Origin: Photobacterium lutimaris
GTDB taxonomy: Bacteria; Pseudomonadota; Gammaproteobacteria; Enterobacterales; Vibrionaceae
DNA length: 64,000 bases
Reading direction: 5' to 3'
Assembly: GCF_003025555.1 (NCBI RefSeq)
Contig: NZ_PYMH01000001.1
Span: 620,001 to 684,000, forward strand
Shown here: positions 8,880 through 20,190 of the stretch, in pieces
Layout of the letters: every line of letters starts with the position of its first letter
Numbering within the stretch: the stretch's first letter is position 1
The notes under the pieces: generated by a model
The model's database searches: none
Seen by the model: only the letters and a program-made list of their open reading frames with translations
Told to the model about the DNA's origin: nothing
Translations under genes and position numbers: made by a program

Positions 8880-8935
8880 ATCCATTTCCTCATACAAATG
8901 ATGGATAAAAATATACGCTTATTATTGCTACTGGT

Positions 8936-8951
8936 TGTGATATTGATCACA
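8936..8951. promoter_or_regulatory. CRP binding site (perfect core)
   Basis: TGTGA-TATTGA-TCACA matches the cAMP-CRP consensus in both half sites. It is centred about 64 bases upstream of the ATG of the 93-residue membrane protein. Confidence 0.75.
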
Positions 8952-8958
8952 TATAAAA

Positions 8959-8999
8959 TTGCCTTGAACAAAAATGATCATTTTATTGATTCAAGGCAA
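8959..8999. repeat. Nested palindrome beside the CRP site
   Basis: Outer arms TTGCCTTGAA and TTCAAGGCAA are perfect 10-base complements. They enclose the 14-base palindrome AAAATGATCATTTT. No U-run follows on the minus strand, so an operator or regulator site is more likely than a terminator. Confidence 0.7.
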
Positions 9000-9128
9000 A
9001 TGTGACGCAATTTATGGCGGTAGGGAATATATAACGAACACCTGGCTGGTGAGCGCGAGGTGTTGTTTCAGGTGTCGTAACTAGGGGTAAGGGAGCAATC
9101 AGACTAAATGCGGCCCCTTCTTTTTGAT

Positions 9129-9806
9129 CTACAATGCCCATTTAAAAGCACGATGAAAAAGTGCTTTTCCATCCGTTTCTATGTTCTGGCCGTGAGAGAG
9201 AATAATCCGATCAAATGGCCAGGTCAGGATTTCCTGTAACGATTGTCTTAACCTTGTTCTATTCTGAAAAGTCCAACGCCAGTATAGCGGCATGGCCGGA
9301 TGCAGGTAGCAGCCATTAGCCAGTGCTAAAGCCATGGTAAACAAATTTGAGGTAGGTCGAAACCAAGCCAGAGTATCACCAACGATCAATGTGTTAGAGG
9401 CAGGATCGCAGAGGATCACTTCTTCCATCCGGTCACTTCCTCTTAACAGGGTTTGATACAGCTGGTGCTGCCATATTTCAGGACTCTTGGCACTGAGGGC
9501 ATCATCAAAGACGAGGTCAGTACGCTTGTTTTGTAGACCCGGCGGGGCGAAAAAGTATGCCTCGGGGTAGGCGAGCCACCACTCCGAAAGAAATAAGTGG
9601 TGGCTCATATTGGGGGGGACTATAGCCTGGATGGCACCAAGCTTGCTCAGCTCAAGCTGGAGCGCGGTTGTCAGTTGGATAGGAGAGTGGATGAGTAACT
9701 TGTCATTTTCAAGCCGTATCACCGTCATCCTCGCCCCAACAGGTATGCCATTCAATTTGAATGGCATATCCTGATACCAGAGTCGATCCTTACTCCATTC
9801 TTTCAT
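9129..9806 (-). CDS. DUF4336 domain protein (metallo-beta-lactamase-like)
   Basis: 225 residues. The protein resembles the DUF4336 family: M-T-V-I-R-L near 27-32, then L-L-I-H-S-P-I, and a late I-I-L-S-H-G-Q. This pattern recalls degenerate metallo-beta-lactamase folds, but the full H-x-H-x-D-H zinc motif is absent. No signal peptide. The ATG has AAGGATAACC upstream. It ends about 120 bases from the small membrane gene. It lies 41 bases downstream of malT on the same strand and could share its transcript. Function unknown. Confidence 0.65.
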   Translation of the reverse strand: MKEWSKDRLWYQDMPFKLNGIPVGARMTVIRLENDKLLIHSPIQLTTALQLELSKLGAIQAIVPPNMSHHLFLSEWWLAYPEAYFFAPPGLQNKRTDLVFDDALSAKSPEIWQHQLYQTLLRGSDRMEEVILCDPASNTLIVGDTLAWFRPTSNLFTMALALANGCYLHPAMPLYWRWTFQNRTRLRQSLQEILTWPFDRIILSHGQNIETDGKALFHRAFKWAL

Positions 9807-9847
9807 TGGTTATCCTTAACCACTTTTACTTGGGCTCTGCGGTACAG

Positions 9848-12556
9848 CTAGAAGCCCATTAGCTTCAATAAGTTCTCAGCTGTTTCAATTGCCTGTTGAC
9901 GGTTTGCGATATTGAGTTTTTGGTACAGGTTGCGAATGTGCGTTTTGATTGTGGTAGACGCCACATCAAGTTCAGAGGCAATCTGCTCATTGCTGTAACC
10001 GGTGTAGATCAATCCCAGGACCTGCCATTCTCGTTGGGTCAGTGGGCTGGTACGGATAAGCTCGGGCACATCAGGTAAATTGAGTAGCTTCTCGACAAAG
10101 TTTTCGTCAAAGTGTACAGAGCGGTTACGCTCCTTGCTTGTCATCTCCCTGAGTAACTGGCGGGCACGGTGCAGTTCTAGTTCATTGAGTACTTTGGTAT
10201 CGACCAACTCTTGTATCAGATCGCAGATCTCGCTTCCGTCGCAAAGGAAAATGCCGACCATGCCTGTACTGTTTGTTAGTTCAAGTGCTTGCTTGATCTG
10301 AGCGAGGGCTAACTCTCTTTGATCTTGACGCTTGCTCAGTACTGCTTGTATCACAAGGTTACGGTTTTTGTCTGTGATCAAGTTATGCTTATTACAGCTA
10401 TCGTCCAACATGTTGAAGATGGCTTCAGCGCGCTCAAACTCGCCGGTATTGACACACGCACGGCCGATATTGCGCCATTGAAGTTGCTGGAAGTGGTTAC
10501 ATGCGGCATCTGGTTGCTCAGCATGAATAAGCCATTGCTGGATACTGTCCATGTCGCCGGTGATTTGCCAATACAGCAAATTGGCCAAGTCAGTGTTAGC
10601 ACGCCAGTCAATGTGATAGACAGAGCGGCCCATTAGGCTGTTGCAGAGATCAAGGTAGCGGCTTGCTTTGTCCTGCTCACCACGGGTAATCGCAATACGA
10701 GCAAGCATGGAATATGCGTGCAATGACTTGGTTTCGTCATACGGTGCAAGCACTTCAAGGCTTTTCAGCGCAGCTTCTTCTGCTTCATCAAGGCGATTCC
10801 AACACCATAGGATTTGCGCGCGCAGGCGCAGTAGGAACTCATGCAATGGAACTTGTTGCAGGTGCTGCTCTTTGACCAGTTTGAAAGCCTGTTCTAGCAA
10901 TTCATAGGCACTCTGGACATAACCTTGAGCCAGTAGGATTTCTGCCTGTTGAAGTAGAGCCCATAGCGCCTGATGATAGACATGGTATTGGCGAGCCATT
11001 TTTTCGGTTTGCTGCATCATCGGCAACGCGCGGCTTAGATTACCCAAACAATGGTGTACTTCACCGACAACCGAGGTCGCAACGATTCGGCTACGATAGG
11101 TTGTCGAAGGCAACTGGCCTAGTGCTTGCTCTGAAAGGATGAGGGCATCATCGGGTTTACTTTGGTTGATCGCAACCTGAGCGCGTAGTGCATTAAATTC
11201 ACCTTGCAGCGCGTCATCAAGCTCAATATCACGTTTAGCGAATTCTTTTTCTGTCTCCACGATCAAATCGCCCACATCATTGTATAGGTGCTGGCTTTGC
11301 AGCAGCCACATATGAAGGAGATTTAGGCGAGGTTGGGCGTAGAGTTCTTCGGTGTCGATATTGCCCAAGGCATCTTGGAGGAGCTTCATTTCACCATGGT
11401 GGAACATCTCCCAGCCAAAATCACACAGGATATGGATAACGAGGGCTGAATCTTCACATTTTTGGGCATGAAGTAGCGCTTGTTGGGGTGAATTTTGCTT
11501 TAGCCAAGCCTTGGCTGCTAACGCATGTAACTCAGCTCTCTGCTGAGGGATTTGGGAGTAGCGCTGATGGCGGAGGAATTCAGCAAATAGATTATGGAAG
11601 CGGTACCAGTTGTTATCACCCTCAAGGGTATTGAGGAACAAGCCGAATCGGTTTAATGACTCGAGAACAGCTAACGCATCACTACGTCCAGTCAGGTCGG
11701 TTACAAGTTGTGCGTTGAACATAGCAAGCACTGAACATTGCAGTAGGAATCGCTGGGTTTCGCCATCAAGTAGATCGAAAACTTCTTCGGCAAGGTAATC
11801 CCATAGGTGACCACGGTTAAAGCTCGCCATCGATTCGGCAGACTCGACCAGATTGTGCGGTTTTTGCTGGGCGTGCAGGGCGATTAGCTGTAGAGCTGAG
11901 GGCCAGCCTTCCACTTGCTGGTGGAGTGATTTCAATACATTGGCTTCGATATTCTCGCCGATACGCTTATCGAAAAAGCGAGTTGTTTCTTCTTCATCGA
12001 AGGCCAGCAGATCGTTATCTACCTCGATCAGCAGATCACGAATACGCAAGTTTGCTGTGCCGAGAGGTGGCAATGTGCGGCTGGTGACCACCAAGGTCAG
12101 ATTGTCTGGCATATGTTTGAGGAAGAATCGCAAACCGTCGTGAATATCATCGTTATTGATAAGGTGATAGTCATCAAGCACGACGTAGGTTTGTTCATGG
12201 TAATCAGCCAGTTCACCGAACAGTTCGCTAAACAGGGTCGAGAGGCATGCAAACTGACGACGTTCAGCCATTGCTTGAGTTTTCAAGCAGGCGTTGTTGG
12301 TCGCTTTGTTGATATTTTGGAGTAAATAATTCGCAAAACGGAAAGTATCGTTGTCATTTTCGTCGATATTAAACCAACCGGTATGCGGGTGCTCGTTCAA
12401 CCATTGGGCTGCCATGGTGGTTTTTCCATAGCCAGCAGGAGATCGAAATAGCACAAGACGATAGAACGGTGCCTGGTCTAGTGTTTCCAGCAAACGGGGA
12501 CGCAGTATTGCATTATGAAGGCGTGCCGGACGAGTTAGTTTAGATGGTATCCACAT
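9848..12556 (-). CDS. malT: MalT, ATP- and maltotriose-dependent activator of the maltose regulon
   Basis: 902 residues, the length of enterobacterial MalT (901). The N terminus [10 protein letters not shown] is nearly identical in the family. Walker [10 protein letters not shown] lies at 39-47 of a STAND-type NTPase; Walker B-like V-V-L-D-D-Y-H is near 126. A long TPR-like sensor region follows. The C-terminal LuxR-type helix-turn-helix (about 830-895) contains L-T-Q-R-E-W-Q-V-L and [15 protein letters not shown]. MalT with ATP and maltotriose activates mal promoters. It is transcribed divergently from malP, with MalT boxes and a CRP-like site in the shared intergenic region. Confidence 0.96.
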   Translation of the reverse strand: MWIPSKLTRPARLHNAILRPRLLETLDQAPFYRLVLFRSPAGYGKTTMAAQWLNEHPHTGWFNIDENDNDTFRFANYLLQNINKATNNACLKTQAMAERRQFACLSTLFSELFGELADYHEQTYVVLDDYHLINNDDIHDGLRFFLKHMPDNLTLVVTSRTLPPLGTANLRIRDLLIEVDNDLLAFDEEETTRFFDKRIGENIEANVLKSLHQQVEGWPSALQLIALHAQQKPHNLVESAESMASFNRGHLWDYLAEEVFDLLDGETQRFLLQCSVLAMFNAQLVTDLTGRSDALAVLESLNRFGLFLNTLEGDNNWYRFHNLFAEFLRHQRYSQIPQQRAELHALAAKAWLKQNSPQQALLHAQKCEDSALVIHILCDFGWEMFHHGEMKLLQDALGNIDTEELYAQPRLNLLHMWLLQSQHLYNDVGDLIVETEKEFAKRDIELDDALQGEFNALRAQVAINQSKPDDALILSEQALGQLPSTTYRSRIVATSVVGEVHHCLGNLSRALPMMQQTEKMARQYHVYHQALWALLQQAEILLAQGYVQSAYELLEQAFKLVKEQHLQQVPLHEFLLRLRAQILWCWNRLDEAEEAALKSLEVLAPYDETKSLHAYSMLARIAITRGEQDKASRYLDLCNSLMGRSVYHIDWRANTDLANLLYWQITGDMDSIQQWLIHAEQPDAACNHFQQLQWRNIGRACVNTGEFERAEAIFNMLDDSCNKHNLITDKNRNLVIQAVLSKRQDQRELALAQIKQALELTNSTGMVGIFLCDGSEICDLIQELVDTKVLNELELHRARQLLREMTSKERNRSVHFDENFVEKLLNLPDVPELIRTSPLTQREWQVLGLIYTGYSNEQIASELDVASTTIKTHIRNLYQKLNIANRQQAIETAENLLKLMGF

Positions 12557-12743
12557 AGTCTTGCTATCTTATTGTAAGGTTTCAGTTCCATTGTCGCTCA
12601 GGAGCGTTGCTCTTAATGAATGATGTTATCTGAGCATTTATGCCATGTAATCCTGGTTATCATTTCAAAAAATTGCAGTATGGCATTTGATCTAGTCGAT
12701 AACTTTGACAGCGCATCAGGCTGAATTCAGCAAAAGTTATCAA

Positions 12744-12773
12744 CTCATCCCTATATTTATGACACAGTTCACA
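12744..12773. promoter_or_regulatory. MalT half-box and CRP-like site on the malT side of the divergent promoter region
   Basis: GGGATGAG is read on the minus strand at 12744-12751 and matches the MalT-box core. It is followed by TATGA-CACAGT-TCACA at 12758-12773, one mismatch from the CRP core. Activation of malT by CRP is known in enterobacteria; here it is inferred. Confidence 0.55.
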
Positions 12774-12928
12774 TATCTCCGATTTTTCATCAACTTGTAT
12801 CTATTCAATTGCACATGGAAAGGTAGTCTGTATTTGTGACTTTAAATGCATATGGATGGGCGTTTAAGTCTTTCTACACCCCAGAATTTTGCATCTTGTC
12901 ACAGAAAGTGGGGGAGATTCATAACTAC

Positions 12929-12971
12929 GCCCCTCCCACTCATCCCTACTCCTCCCCATTTTGGGAGGATG
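12929..12971. promoter_or_regulatory. Cluster of MalT boxes upstream of malP
   Basis: Within 43 bases lie GGGATGAG (minus, 12939-12946), GGGGAGGAG (minus, 12949-12957), GGGAGGAT (plus, 12963-12970) and a weaker GGGAGGGG (minus, 12930-12937). All resemble the MalT consensus GGGGA(T/G)GAGG. Such clusters are needed for cooperative MalT activation, and malP starts 66 bases further on. The rest of the 12557-13036 gap has no convincing gene. Confidence 0.78.
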
Positions 12972-13036
12972 TTAGCGCTGATAAATACAGGCAACATTGT
13001 CAGCAGTTGGAAATAATCCTAGAGCGAGATTGAACC

Positions 13037-15496
13037 ATGCCTAAGAATGGTCAGACACAACAATTTAATAAAGCAGCTTTCCAAGCGGCAGTAGAAAAAC
13101 ACCTCACAACAACATACGCAACTACGGATGAAACTGCGTCAACTCGCAGTTGGTATTTGGCAATGGGTAAAGCGCTGGCTGAAATCAGCACGGGTAACCT
13201 ATTGGCCACTGAAAAGAATCTTGCTGAGCAGAAAGCTCGCAGTGTTAACTACCTTTCACTCGAGTTTCTGATCGGCCGCCTTACTGGCAACAACCTAATC
13301 AGCATGGGCCTATACGAAAACGTTGCTGAAGCAATGGAAGAGATGGGCCAGAACCTAACCGACCTGTTGGAAGAAGAGCGTGACCCTGCATTGGGTAACG
13401 GTGGTCTAGGTCGTCTAGCTGCATGTTTCATGGATTCACTAGCAGCACAAGAGTATCCTGCAGTCGGCTACGGCCTGCATTACGAATATGGCCTATTCCG
13501 CCAGTCATTCGTTGATGGCCGTCAGGTCGAAGCACCGGATGCATGGCGTGGTATCGAAGGCTACCCATGGGAAGTTCTTCGCCCAGAGCTTAGTCAACAA
13601 GTAAGCCTGTACGGCCACGTTGAGGGCTACACCGATGAAAATGGTGTTGAGTGCCGTCGTTGGGTTCCGGCTATGTCTGTTGAAGGTGTGGCTTGGGATC
13701 TACCAATTGTTGGCTACGACAACAAGAGTGTTTACCCATTACGCCTATGGGAATGTCGCTCGAACGCACCATTTAACCTAGCGCGCTTCAACGATGGTGA
13801 CTACGTGGGTGCCCAGTACTCTGCACTAGAAGCAGGTAACGTAACTAAAGTACTATACCCGAACGACAACCACGATCAGGGTAAAGCACTGCGCCTGATG
13901 CAGCAGTACTTCCACTGTGCATGTTCGGTTGCTGATATCCTTCGCCGTCACGAAGCGGCTGGTAATACTATTGAGTCGCTGTCTAAGCTTGAAACTATTC
14001 AGCTCAATGACACCCACCCAACTATCGCGATTCCAGAGCTAATGCGCATCCTTCTGGATGAGTACAAGCTAGGCTGGGAAAAAGCATGGGAAATTTCGTC
14101 GAAGACATTTGCTTACACTAACCACACATTGCTTCCAGAAGCATTGGAAACGTGGAGTGAAGCGCTGATCCATCAGATGCTGCCTCGTCACATGGAAATC
14201 ATTTTTGAAATCAACCACCGCTTCATGAAGCAGGTTGAGCAAACTTGGCCGAGCAACAACGAAGTGAAGCGCAAGCTGTCGATTATTCAGGAAGGCCCAC
14301 AACGCATGGTTCGTATGGCTAACTTGTGTGTGGTCAGTACCTACGCAGTCAACGGTGTAGCCGCTCTTCACTCTGAGTTGGTGAAACGTGATCTGTTCCC
14401 TGAGTTCAATGAGATTTTCCCAGGCCGTTTGACCAATGTAACGAACGGTGTAACACCGCGTCGTTGGATCAAATACTGTAACCCAGGCCTTTCTGCGCTG
14501 ATCAGCGAGAAGGTGGGTAATGACTGGCCGGCAAACCTAGAGAAAATCGCTGGCTTAGAGAAATTCGCTGACGATGCAGCCTTCCAGAAGCGCTACATGG
14601 CCGTGAAGAAAGAAAACAAGCAGCGTTTGGCTGATTGGGTCGAAGAGAACATGGGTATCGAATTAGATACTGATGCCATCTTTGATATCCAAATCAAGCG
14701 TTTGCACGAATACAAGCGTCAGCACTTGAATTTGCTAAATATTCTGGCGCTGTACCACCGCTTGCTGAACGACCCAACGTTCGACATGCACCCACGTGTG
14801 TTCTTCTTCGGCGCGAAAGCGGCTCCGGGTTACGCACTGGCTAAAGACATTATCTTCGCCATCAACAAAGTGGCTGAGAAAGTGAATAACGACCCACGCC
14901 TTGGCGGCAAGTTGAAAGTGGTATTCATCCCTGACTACCGCGTGAGCTTGGCCGAAATCTTATTCCCGGCGGCTGATGTTTCCGAGCAGATCTCAACTGC
15001 AGGTAAAGAAGCATCGGGTACGGGTAATATGAAGTTCGCGATGAACGGTGCATTGACCATCGGTACGATGGACGGCGCTAACGTCGAAATGCGCGAAGAA
15101 GTGGGTGACGAAAATATCTTCATCTTTGGCCTGTTGGTCGATGAAGTACAAAAACTGAAACAAGAGGGTTACGACCCTTACCGTTACTACCATGCTGATA
15201 GCCTTCTGCGCGCAGCACTGGATTTGTTAGAGACTGATGAATTCACACCAGGTAACCCTGGCCAGCTGGCGGCAATTCGCCACAACCTGCTGGAAGGCGG
15301 TGACCCATACCTGGTACTGGCTGATTTTGCCGATTACGTGAAGACGCAAGAGAAAATCGATGCGGAATACCGTGACCAGAAGACATGGGCTCGTAAAGCC
15401 ATTCTGAACACGGCACTGATGAGCAAGTTCAGTTCAGACCGTAGTATTCGAGACTACGCTAACAACATCTGGAAACTAGAGCCAGTTTCACTGTAA
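13037..15496 (+). CDS. malP: MalP, maltodextrin phosphorylase
   Basis: 819 residues, a full-length alpha-glucan phosphorylase. R-D-P-A-L-G-N-G-G-L-G-R-L-A-A-C-F-M-D-S is the conserved substrate loop near 115-134. E-A-S-G-T-G-N-M-K-F carries the pyridoxal-phosphate lysine (about 666). R-V-F-F-F-G-A-K-A-A-P-G-Y is also typical. It releases glucose-1-phosphate from linear maltodextrins in the cytoplasm. It is the first gene of malP-malQ-glgB behind the MalT boxes. The start ATG at 13037 is the only one with full N-terminal homology; its Shine-Dalgarno is weak. Confidence 0.95.
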   Translation: MPKNGQTQQFNKAAFQAAVEKHLTTTYATTDETASTRSWYLAMGKALAEISTGNLLATEKNLAEQKARSVNYLSLEFLIGRLTGNNLISMGLYENVAEAMEEMGQNLTDLLEEERDPALGNGGLGRLAACFMDSLAAQEYPAVGYGLHYEYGLFRQSFVDGRQVEAPDAWRGIEGYPWEVLRPELSQQVSLYGHVEGYTDENGVECRRWVPAMSVEGVAWDLPIVGYDNKSVYPLRLWECRSNAPFNLARFNDGDYVGAQYSALEAGNVTKVLYPNDNHDQGKALRLMQQYFHCACSVADILRRHEAAGNTIESLSKLETIQLNDTHPTIAIPELMRILLDEYKLGWEKAWEISSKTFAYTNHTLLPEALETWSEALIHQMLPRHMEIIFEINHRFMKQVEQTWPSNNEVKRKLSIIQEGPQRMVRMANLCVVSTYAVNGVAALHSELVKRDLFPEFNEIFPGRLTNVTNGVTPRRWIKYCNPGLSALISEKVGNDWPANLEKIAGLEKFADDAAFQKRYMAVKKENKQRLADWVEENMGIELDTDAIFDIQIKRLHEYKRQHLNLLNILALYHRLLNDPTFDMHPRVFFFGAKAAPGYALAKDIIFAINKVAEKVNNDPRLGGKLKVVFIPDYRVSLAEILFPAADVSEQISTAGKEASGTGNMKFAMNGALTIGTMDGANVEMREEVGDENIFIFGLLVDEVQKLKQEGYDPYRYYHADSLLRAALDLLETDEFTPGNPGQLAAIRHNLLEGGDPYLVLADFADYVKTQEKIDAEYRDQKTWARKAILNTALMSKFSSDRSIRDYANNIWKLEPVSL

Positions 15497-15547
15497 CGGC
15501 TTTAGGCTGTAAAAGTACGAATTGATATCAGCAAAACTTTAACATCG

Positions 15548-15567
15548 TAGCGGCCGCAAGGCCGCTA
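15548..15567 (+). other. GC-rich intercistronic hairpin with GCAA tetraloop between malP and malQ
   Basis: TAGCGGCC, GCAA, GGCCGCTA form an 8-bp stem closed by a GNRA-type loop and lack a U-run. The hairpin ends two bases before the malQ ribosome-binding site. It probably stabilises the upstream mRNA or tunes malQ translation rather than terminating transcription. Confidence 0.6.
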
Positions 15568-15579
15568 ACGGAGAGAACG

Positions 15580-17763
15580 ATGAAAGACGATCAAGTATTA
15601 AAACAAGTTGCTGACATGGTAGGCATTGCCGATAACTATGTCAGTGCTTGGGGAGATGAAGCGCAAGTTGACAGCGATACAATCCGTCGCCTGCTGGCAG
15701 CGCTAGGTTACGACACCAAAAATGATGAAGCTTTGCTCGAATCAGCAAACAAGAAACTTCGCCCAGATGTGCTGGCACCAGTTAAGGTGATACGCAGTGG
15801 TGAGCCTATGCATATTGAAATGCACTTGGGTCAAAGCGCGCGTATCAGCGATTTTAGCTGGCGTTTGGCAACCGAACAGGGTGAAGTGCTCGAAGGTTGG
15901 TTGCAGTCTCAGCTTGTGTCCGACGAGCGTGCAGAAGGTGGCACCTTGGTGTTTGCTCTGCCAGATGATTTGGCATGGGGTTACCACAAGCTAGAGGTGT
16001 TCCGTAAGCGTCGTAAATCTCCATTTGAAATGACTTTGATCGTTGCTCCACAGTCTTGTTACAAGCAGGATGACCTGAATAGCAACAAGAAACTCTGGGG
16101 TACCAGCGTTCAGCTGTATTCAATTCGTACTAATCACAACTGGGGCATTGGTGACTTTGGCGACCTGAAACAATTGGTTGCTGACGTGGCTAGCCGTGGT
16201 GGTGATTTTGTGGGTTTGAACCCAATTCACTCCTTATTCCCCGCTAACCCAGAAGGTGCGAGCCCATATAGCCCCTCTTCTCGTCGTTGGCTGAACCTGA
16301 TGTATATTGATGTGAGCTCTGTTACCGAGTTTGCGCAGTGTGATGAAGCACAACAGCTTGTTGGCAGCCCTGAATTCCAACAGCGACTCAGTGAAGCACG
16401 TAATACCAACTGGGTAAACTACAGTGAAGTATCATGCCTGAAAATGGCCGTTCTTCCATTGCTGTTCAAAACCTTCAGCGAGCGCCATCTTGAGAAGAAC
16501 ACAGCACGTGCCCAGCAGTTCCTACAGTTTGTTGAAGATGGTGGTGAAAGCCTGCTTCACCAAGCCGCTTTCGATGCGCTACATGCTGAGTTGAAAAAAG
16601 CAGATGATAATACTTGGGGCTGGCCTGTCTTCCCTGAAGAGTATCGTCACTTCGATAATGCCGCTGTTCAGACGTTTATTAAGAAAAACTACGTTCAGGT
16701 GCAATTGTTCATGTACCTACAGTGGTTGGCTGATGCTCAATTGGCTGAAGTGAATGAACTTGCTGAAGAAAAAGGCATGGTCATCGGCCTGTACCGCGAC
16801 TTAGCGGTAGGGGTGTGTGATTCAGGCTCTGAAACTTGGGCGGATCACGGTGCACTTTGTCAGGACGTTAGCGTGGGCGCGCCGCCTGATATTCTTGGTC
16901 CACTAGGCCAGAACTGGGGTCTGCCACCGTTGAACCCTGAGGTACTCAAAGAACGCGCCTATGAGCCGTTTATCCAGCTACTACGTTCAAACATGCGTAG
17001 CTGTGGCGCACTTCGTATTGACCACGTGCTTGGCCTGCTACGTCTTTGGTGGATTCCAAAGGGTGAGTCTGCGCAAGATGGTGCTTATATGTACTATCCG
17101 GTTGAAGACATGATGTCTATTCTGGCGTTGGAAAGCCATCGCTACCAATGTACGGTGATTGGCGAAGATCTTGGCACCGTGCCAGATGAAATTGTTGATA
17201 AATTGGCCACTGCAGGTATTCATTCGTATAAAGTCTTTTTCTTCGAAACGGCAGAAGACGGAGGTTTTTATTCACCGAAGCACTATGCCGACCAATCGAT
17301 GTCAGCGCTCTGTACGCATGATATGCCAACACTTCGTGGCTTCTGGCACTGCGATGACCTGAAGATGGGTGAAGAGCTTGGCTTGTATCCGAACCAAGAA
17401 CAATTGGCTGGTTTGTTTGATAGTCGTGCTGAAAGCAAACAAAAAATCCTTGATAGTTTGGCTTGGCATGGTTATCTTCCTGAAGGGGTTGGGCATAACG
17501 CTGCATATGTGCCGATGGATCAGCAATTAAGCGAAGCCATGCAACTCCACCTAGCTGCCGGCTCTAGCGCGCTATTGAGCCTACAGCTGGAAGATTGGCT
17601 AGAAATGGATAAGCCAGTCAATATTCCGGGCACCGTTGATGAGTATCCTAACTGGCGTCGAAAGCTTTCGACCACGTTGGACGATATCTTCACTCGCCAG
17701 AATATTGTTGACCTGACTCGTCGTTTAACCGAAGCACGAGCAGAAGCATCAAAAAATAAGTAA
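15580..17763 (+). CDS. malQ: MalQ, 4-alpha-glucanotransferase (amylomaltase)
   Basis: 727 residues, GH77. An N-terminal extension domain (about 1-150) is typical of enterobacterial and Vibrio MalQ. The catalytic barrel shows L-R-I-D-H-V-L-G (nucleophile Asp about 481), V-I-G-E-D-L-G-T-V (acid/base Glu about 529) and [10 protein letters not shown]. It transfers maltosyl and longer units between maltodextrins, releasing glucose and making substrates for MalP. GGAGAG lies before the ATG. It is second in the mal operon and glgB follows after 16 bases. Confidence 0.95.
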   Translation: MKDDQVLKQVADMVGIADNYVSAWGDEAQVDSDTIRRLLAALGYDTKNDEALLESANKKLRPDVLAPVKVIRSGEPMHIEMHLGQSARISDFSWRLATEQGEVLEGWLQSQLVSDERAEGGTLVFALPDDLAWGYHKLEVFRKRRKSPFEMTLIVAPQSCYKQDDLNSNKKLWGTSVQLYSIRTNHNWGIGDFGDLKQLVADVASRGGDFVGLNPIHSLFPANPEGASPYSPSSRRWLNLMYIDVSSVTEFAQCDEAQQLVGSPEFQQRLSEARNTNWVNYSEVSCLKMAVLPLLFKTFSERHLEKNTARAQQFLQFVEDGGESLLHQAAFDALHAELKKADDNTWGWPVFPEEYRHFDNAAVQTFIKKNYVQVQLFMYLQWLADAQLAEVNELAEEKGMVIGLYRDLAVGVCDSGSETWADHGALCQDVSVGAPPDILGPLGQNWGLPPLNPEVLKERAYEPFIQLLRSNMRSCGALRIDHVLGLLRLWWIPKGESAQDGAYMYYPVEDMMSILALESHRYQCTVIGEDLGTVPDEIVDKLATAGIHSYKVFFFETAEDGGFYSPKHYADQSMSALCTHDMPTLRGFWHCDDLKMGEELGLYPNQEQLAGLFDSRAESKQKILDSLAWHGYLPEGVGHNAAYVPMDQQLSEAMQLHLAAGSSALLSLQLEDWLEMDKPVNIPGTVDEYPNWRRKLSTTLDDIFTRQNIVDLTRRLTEARAEASKNK

Positions 17764-17779
17764 TATCAGGAGTAATGCG

Positions 17780-19960
17780 TTGGACACACCTACAGTGACC
17801 CGCAGTGATAAGGAATATTTGCAGCTCGAGAGAGCTGCATCTTCAGATCCATTTTCATTTTTAGGCCCTCAATATCAGTCGAATGACATCGCACTTCGCG
17901 TGTACGTGCCAGGCGCTGATTCTGTTGAAGCAATAACTGAAAACGGTGAACGTTTTACCCTCGCACGTGAAGCCGATAGCGGTTTTGTGCTTGAGGGTGA
18001 TTTCGATTTTACCACTGCACTATATCAACTTGTCGTTAAATGGCCGCAAGGCGAACAAACGATTTACGATCCTTACCAATTCCATAATTTGATTCAGTCA
18101 GGTGAAGCACTGGCAGACCCATCACGGATGCACAGTGAAATGGGTGCGCAGCTCGTCACACTGAATCGAGGCAATTCATCTGTCTCTGGTGTACGTTTTC
18201 TTGTCTTTGCACCTAATGCCTCAGCAGTAAGTGTCGTTGGCCACTTCAATGCGTGGGATGGTCGTCGCCATCCAATGCAGCGCCTGGATGATGGTTTATG
18301 GGGGCTGTTTATTCCTGAACTTAAGGAAGGCACCCTTTATAAGTTTGAGTTGAAAGACAGTGCAGGCGAGGGACTACCTCATAAAGCGGACCCGTGGGGG
18401 TATCAATCAGAGCAATACCCATCATTTGCGTCCAAAGTTTATGACCAAGCTCACTATGCGTGGCAAGATAGTACATGGCAAAACCGCCCGGTAACCGCCA
18501 AGCATCAACAAGCATTGTCGTTCTATGAGTTACATGCGGGCTCATGGCGTAAAAACGATAAAGGCGAGTTCCTTAACTATCGTGAACTTGCTGAAGAGCT
18601 GATCCCTTACCTGAGTGATATGGGATATACCCATATTGAGCTGATGCCCGTATCTGAGCACCCGTTCTATGGTTCATGGGGTTACCAGCCAATCGGTCTA
18701 TTTGCACCAACGAGTCGTTTCGGCTCACCAGATGACTTCAAATACTTCGTTGACCAGTGCCACCAAGCTAACATCGGCGTGGTATTGGATTGGGTTCCTG
18801 CCCACTTCCCATCAGATGATCACGGCCTGGCGAATTTCGATGGAACGGCATTGTTTAACGATCCGGATCCTCGTCGTGGTTGGCACCAAGATTGGAAGAG
18901 CTACATCTATGATTACGGCCGTGATCATGTCCGCCGCTTCCTCGTATCGAATGCCTTGTTCTGGTTCGAGCATTACCATATTGATGGTTTGCGTGTAGAT
19001 GCTGTTGCATCAATGCTGTATCTGGATTATTCCCGTGAGCATGATCAGTGGATCCCTAACCATGAAGGTGGCAATGTTAACTTCGATGCGGTGAGCTTGC
19101 TGCGTTGGGTCAACGAGGAAGTGTACCGCCATTATCCGAATGCCATGACCATTGCTGAAGAGTCAACGGCCTACCCAGGCGTGACAAAGCCGACTGATAT
19201 GGGCGGTTTGGGTTTCGGCTTCAAGTGGAACATGGGCTGGATGCACGATAGCCTTTCCTATATCCAGGAAGAGCCTGTACATCGTAGTTACCATCACAAT
19301 ACCATTACTTTCCCAATGGTATATGCATTCAGTGAAAACTACGTATTGTCTCTATCACATGATGAAGTTGTTTACGGCAAAGGCTCGCTACTTGACAAAA
19401 TGCCAGGTGACGAATGGCAGAAAACGGCCAACTTGCGTGCATTCATGGGGTATATGTATGGCCAGCCGGGTAAGAAGCTGAACTTTATGGGTGCAGAAAT
19501 TGCCCAGAGTGCAGAGTGGTGTCACGATGGTCAGCTAGAGTGGCATTGGCTTCAGTACCCGCGTCATAGTGGTATGCAGGCAGTCGTTAAAGACTTGAAC
19601 GCATTGTATACCTCTGAGCCTGCAATGTACGAGCAAGACTGCGACCCTGCTGGTTTTGAGTGGCGTGTTCAGGATGATGCTGGTAATAGCATTTTGGCTC
19701 ATGAGCGTATTGCGCTTAATGGCGACAAAGTACTTATTGTCAGTAACTTTACCCCGGTACCTCGAGAAGGATATCTGCTGGGTGTGCCTGCTGCTGGTGA
19801 ATATGAGCTAATACTCAATACCGATGATGGAAAATACTGGGGCAGCAATGCACCCGTGAAAGCATCTATCGCGACACAGAAAGTGGCTAGCCACGGGCTT
19901 GGGCAATCTATCGCTATTGATTTGCCGCCTCTGGCAACAGTGTTCTATCGCTTCAAATAA
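17780..19960 (+). CDS. glgB: GlgB, 1,4-alpha-glucan branching enzyme
   Basis: 726 residues. An N-terminal CBM48-like beta domain (about 130-220, with F-L-V-F-A-P-N-A) precedes the GH13 barrel. The nucleophile is Asp407 in G-L-R-V-D-A-V-A, the acid/base Glu460 in I-A-E-E-S-T, and L-S-H-D-E-V-V holds the third carboxylate. Spacing matches E. coli GlgB (405, 458). It makes alpha-1,6 branches in glycogen. The start is TTG at 17780; CAGGAG is upstream and the nearby ATG is out of frame. Coupling glgB to malPQ ties maltodextrin use to glycogen metabolism. Confidence 0.95.
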   Translation: MDTPTVTRSDKEYLQLERAASSDPFSFLGPQYQSNDIALRVYVPGADSVEAITENGERFTLAREADSGFVLEGDFDFTTALYQLVVKWPQGEQTIYDPYQFHNLIQSGEALADPSRMHSEMGAQLVTLNRGNSSVSGVRFLVFAPNASAVSVVGHFNAWDGRRHPMQRLDDGLWGLFIPELKEGTLYKFELKDSAGEGLPHKADPWGYQSEQYPSFASKVYDQAHYAWQDSTWQNRPVTAKHQQALSFYELHAGSWRKNDKGEFLNYRELAEELIPYLSDMGYTHIELMPVSEHPFYGSWGYQPIGLFAPTSRFGSPDDFKYFVDQCHQANIGVVLDWVPAHFPSDDHGLANFDGTALFNDPDPRRGWHQDWKSYIYDYGRDHVRRFLVSNALFWFEHYHIDGLRVDAVASMLYLDYSREHDQWIPNHEGGNVNFDAVSLLRWVNEEVYRHYPNAMTIAEESTAYPGVTKPTDMGGLGFGFKWNMGWMHDSLSYIQEEPVHRSYHHNTITFPMVYAFSENYVLSLSHDEVVYGKGSLLDKMPGDEWQKTANLRAFMGYMYGQPGKKLNFMGAEIAQSAEWCHDGQLEWHWLQYPRHSGMQAVVKDLNALYTSEPAMYEQDCDPAGFEWRVQDDAGNSILAHERIALNGDKVLIVSNFTPVPREGYLLGVPAAGEYELILNTDDGKYWGSNAPVKASIATQKVASHGLGQSIAIDLPPLATVFYRFK

Positions 19961-19980
19961 TGAATAAGCAACTCAGACTT

Positions 19981-20007
19981 AAAACCCGCATTTTTGCGGG
20001 TTTTTTT
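19981..20007 (+). terminator. Rho-independent terminator of malPQ-glgB
   Basis: ACCCGC, loop ATTTTT, GCGGGT and seven T. Confidence 0.93.
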
Positions 20008-20190
20008 GTCTGGCCATAACGGAGTAGCCTCATTGTATCAAGACCTAATTCTTTGATGTTTCTTGGTTATTTAATATAAATCAATTTGGTGTTTTGGGAT
20101 AAATGTCACAATAAAGGTTGTTTTAAGCAATAAATTGCTCTTCTGGGCTTTTTTCAAATATAACCTGTATAAAAATGACAAGTGGCAATA

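Noticed and set aside
12836..13033. 65-codon plus-strand frame upstream of malP
   Set aside because: It spans the MalT-box cluster and the malP leader, has no ribosome-binding site, and its composition is not coding-like.
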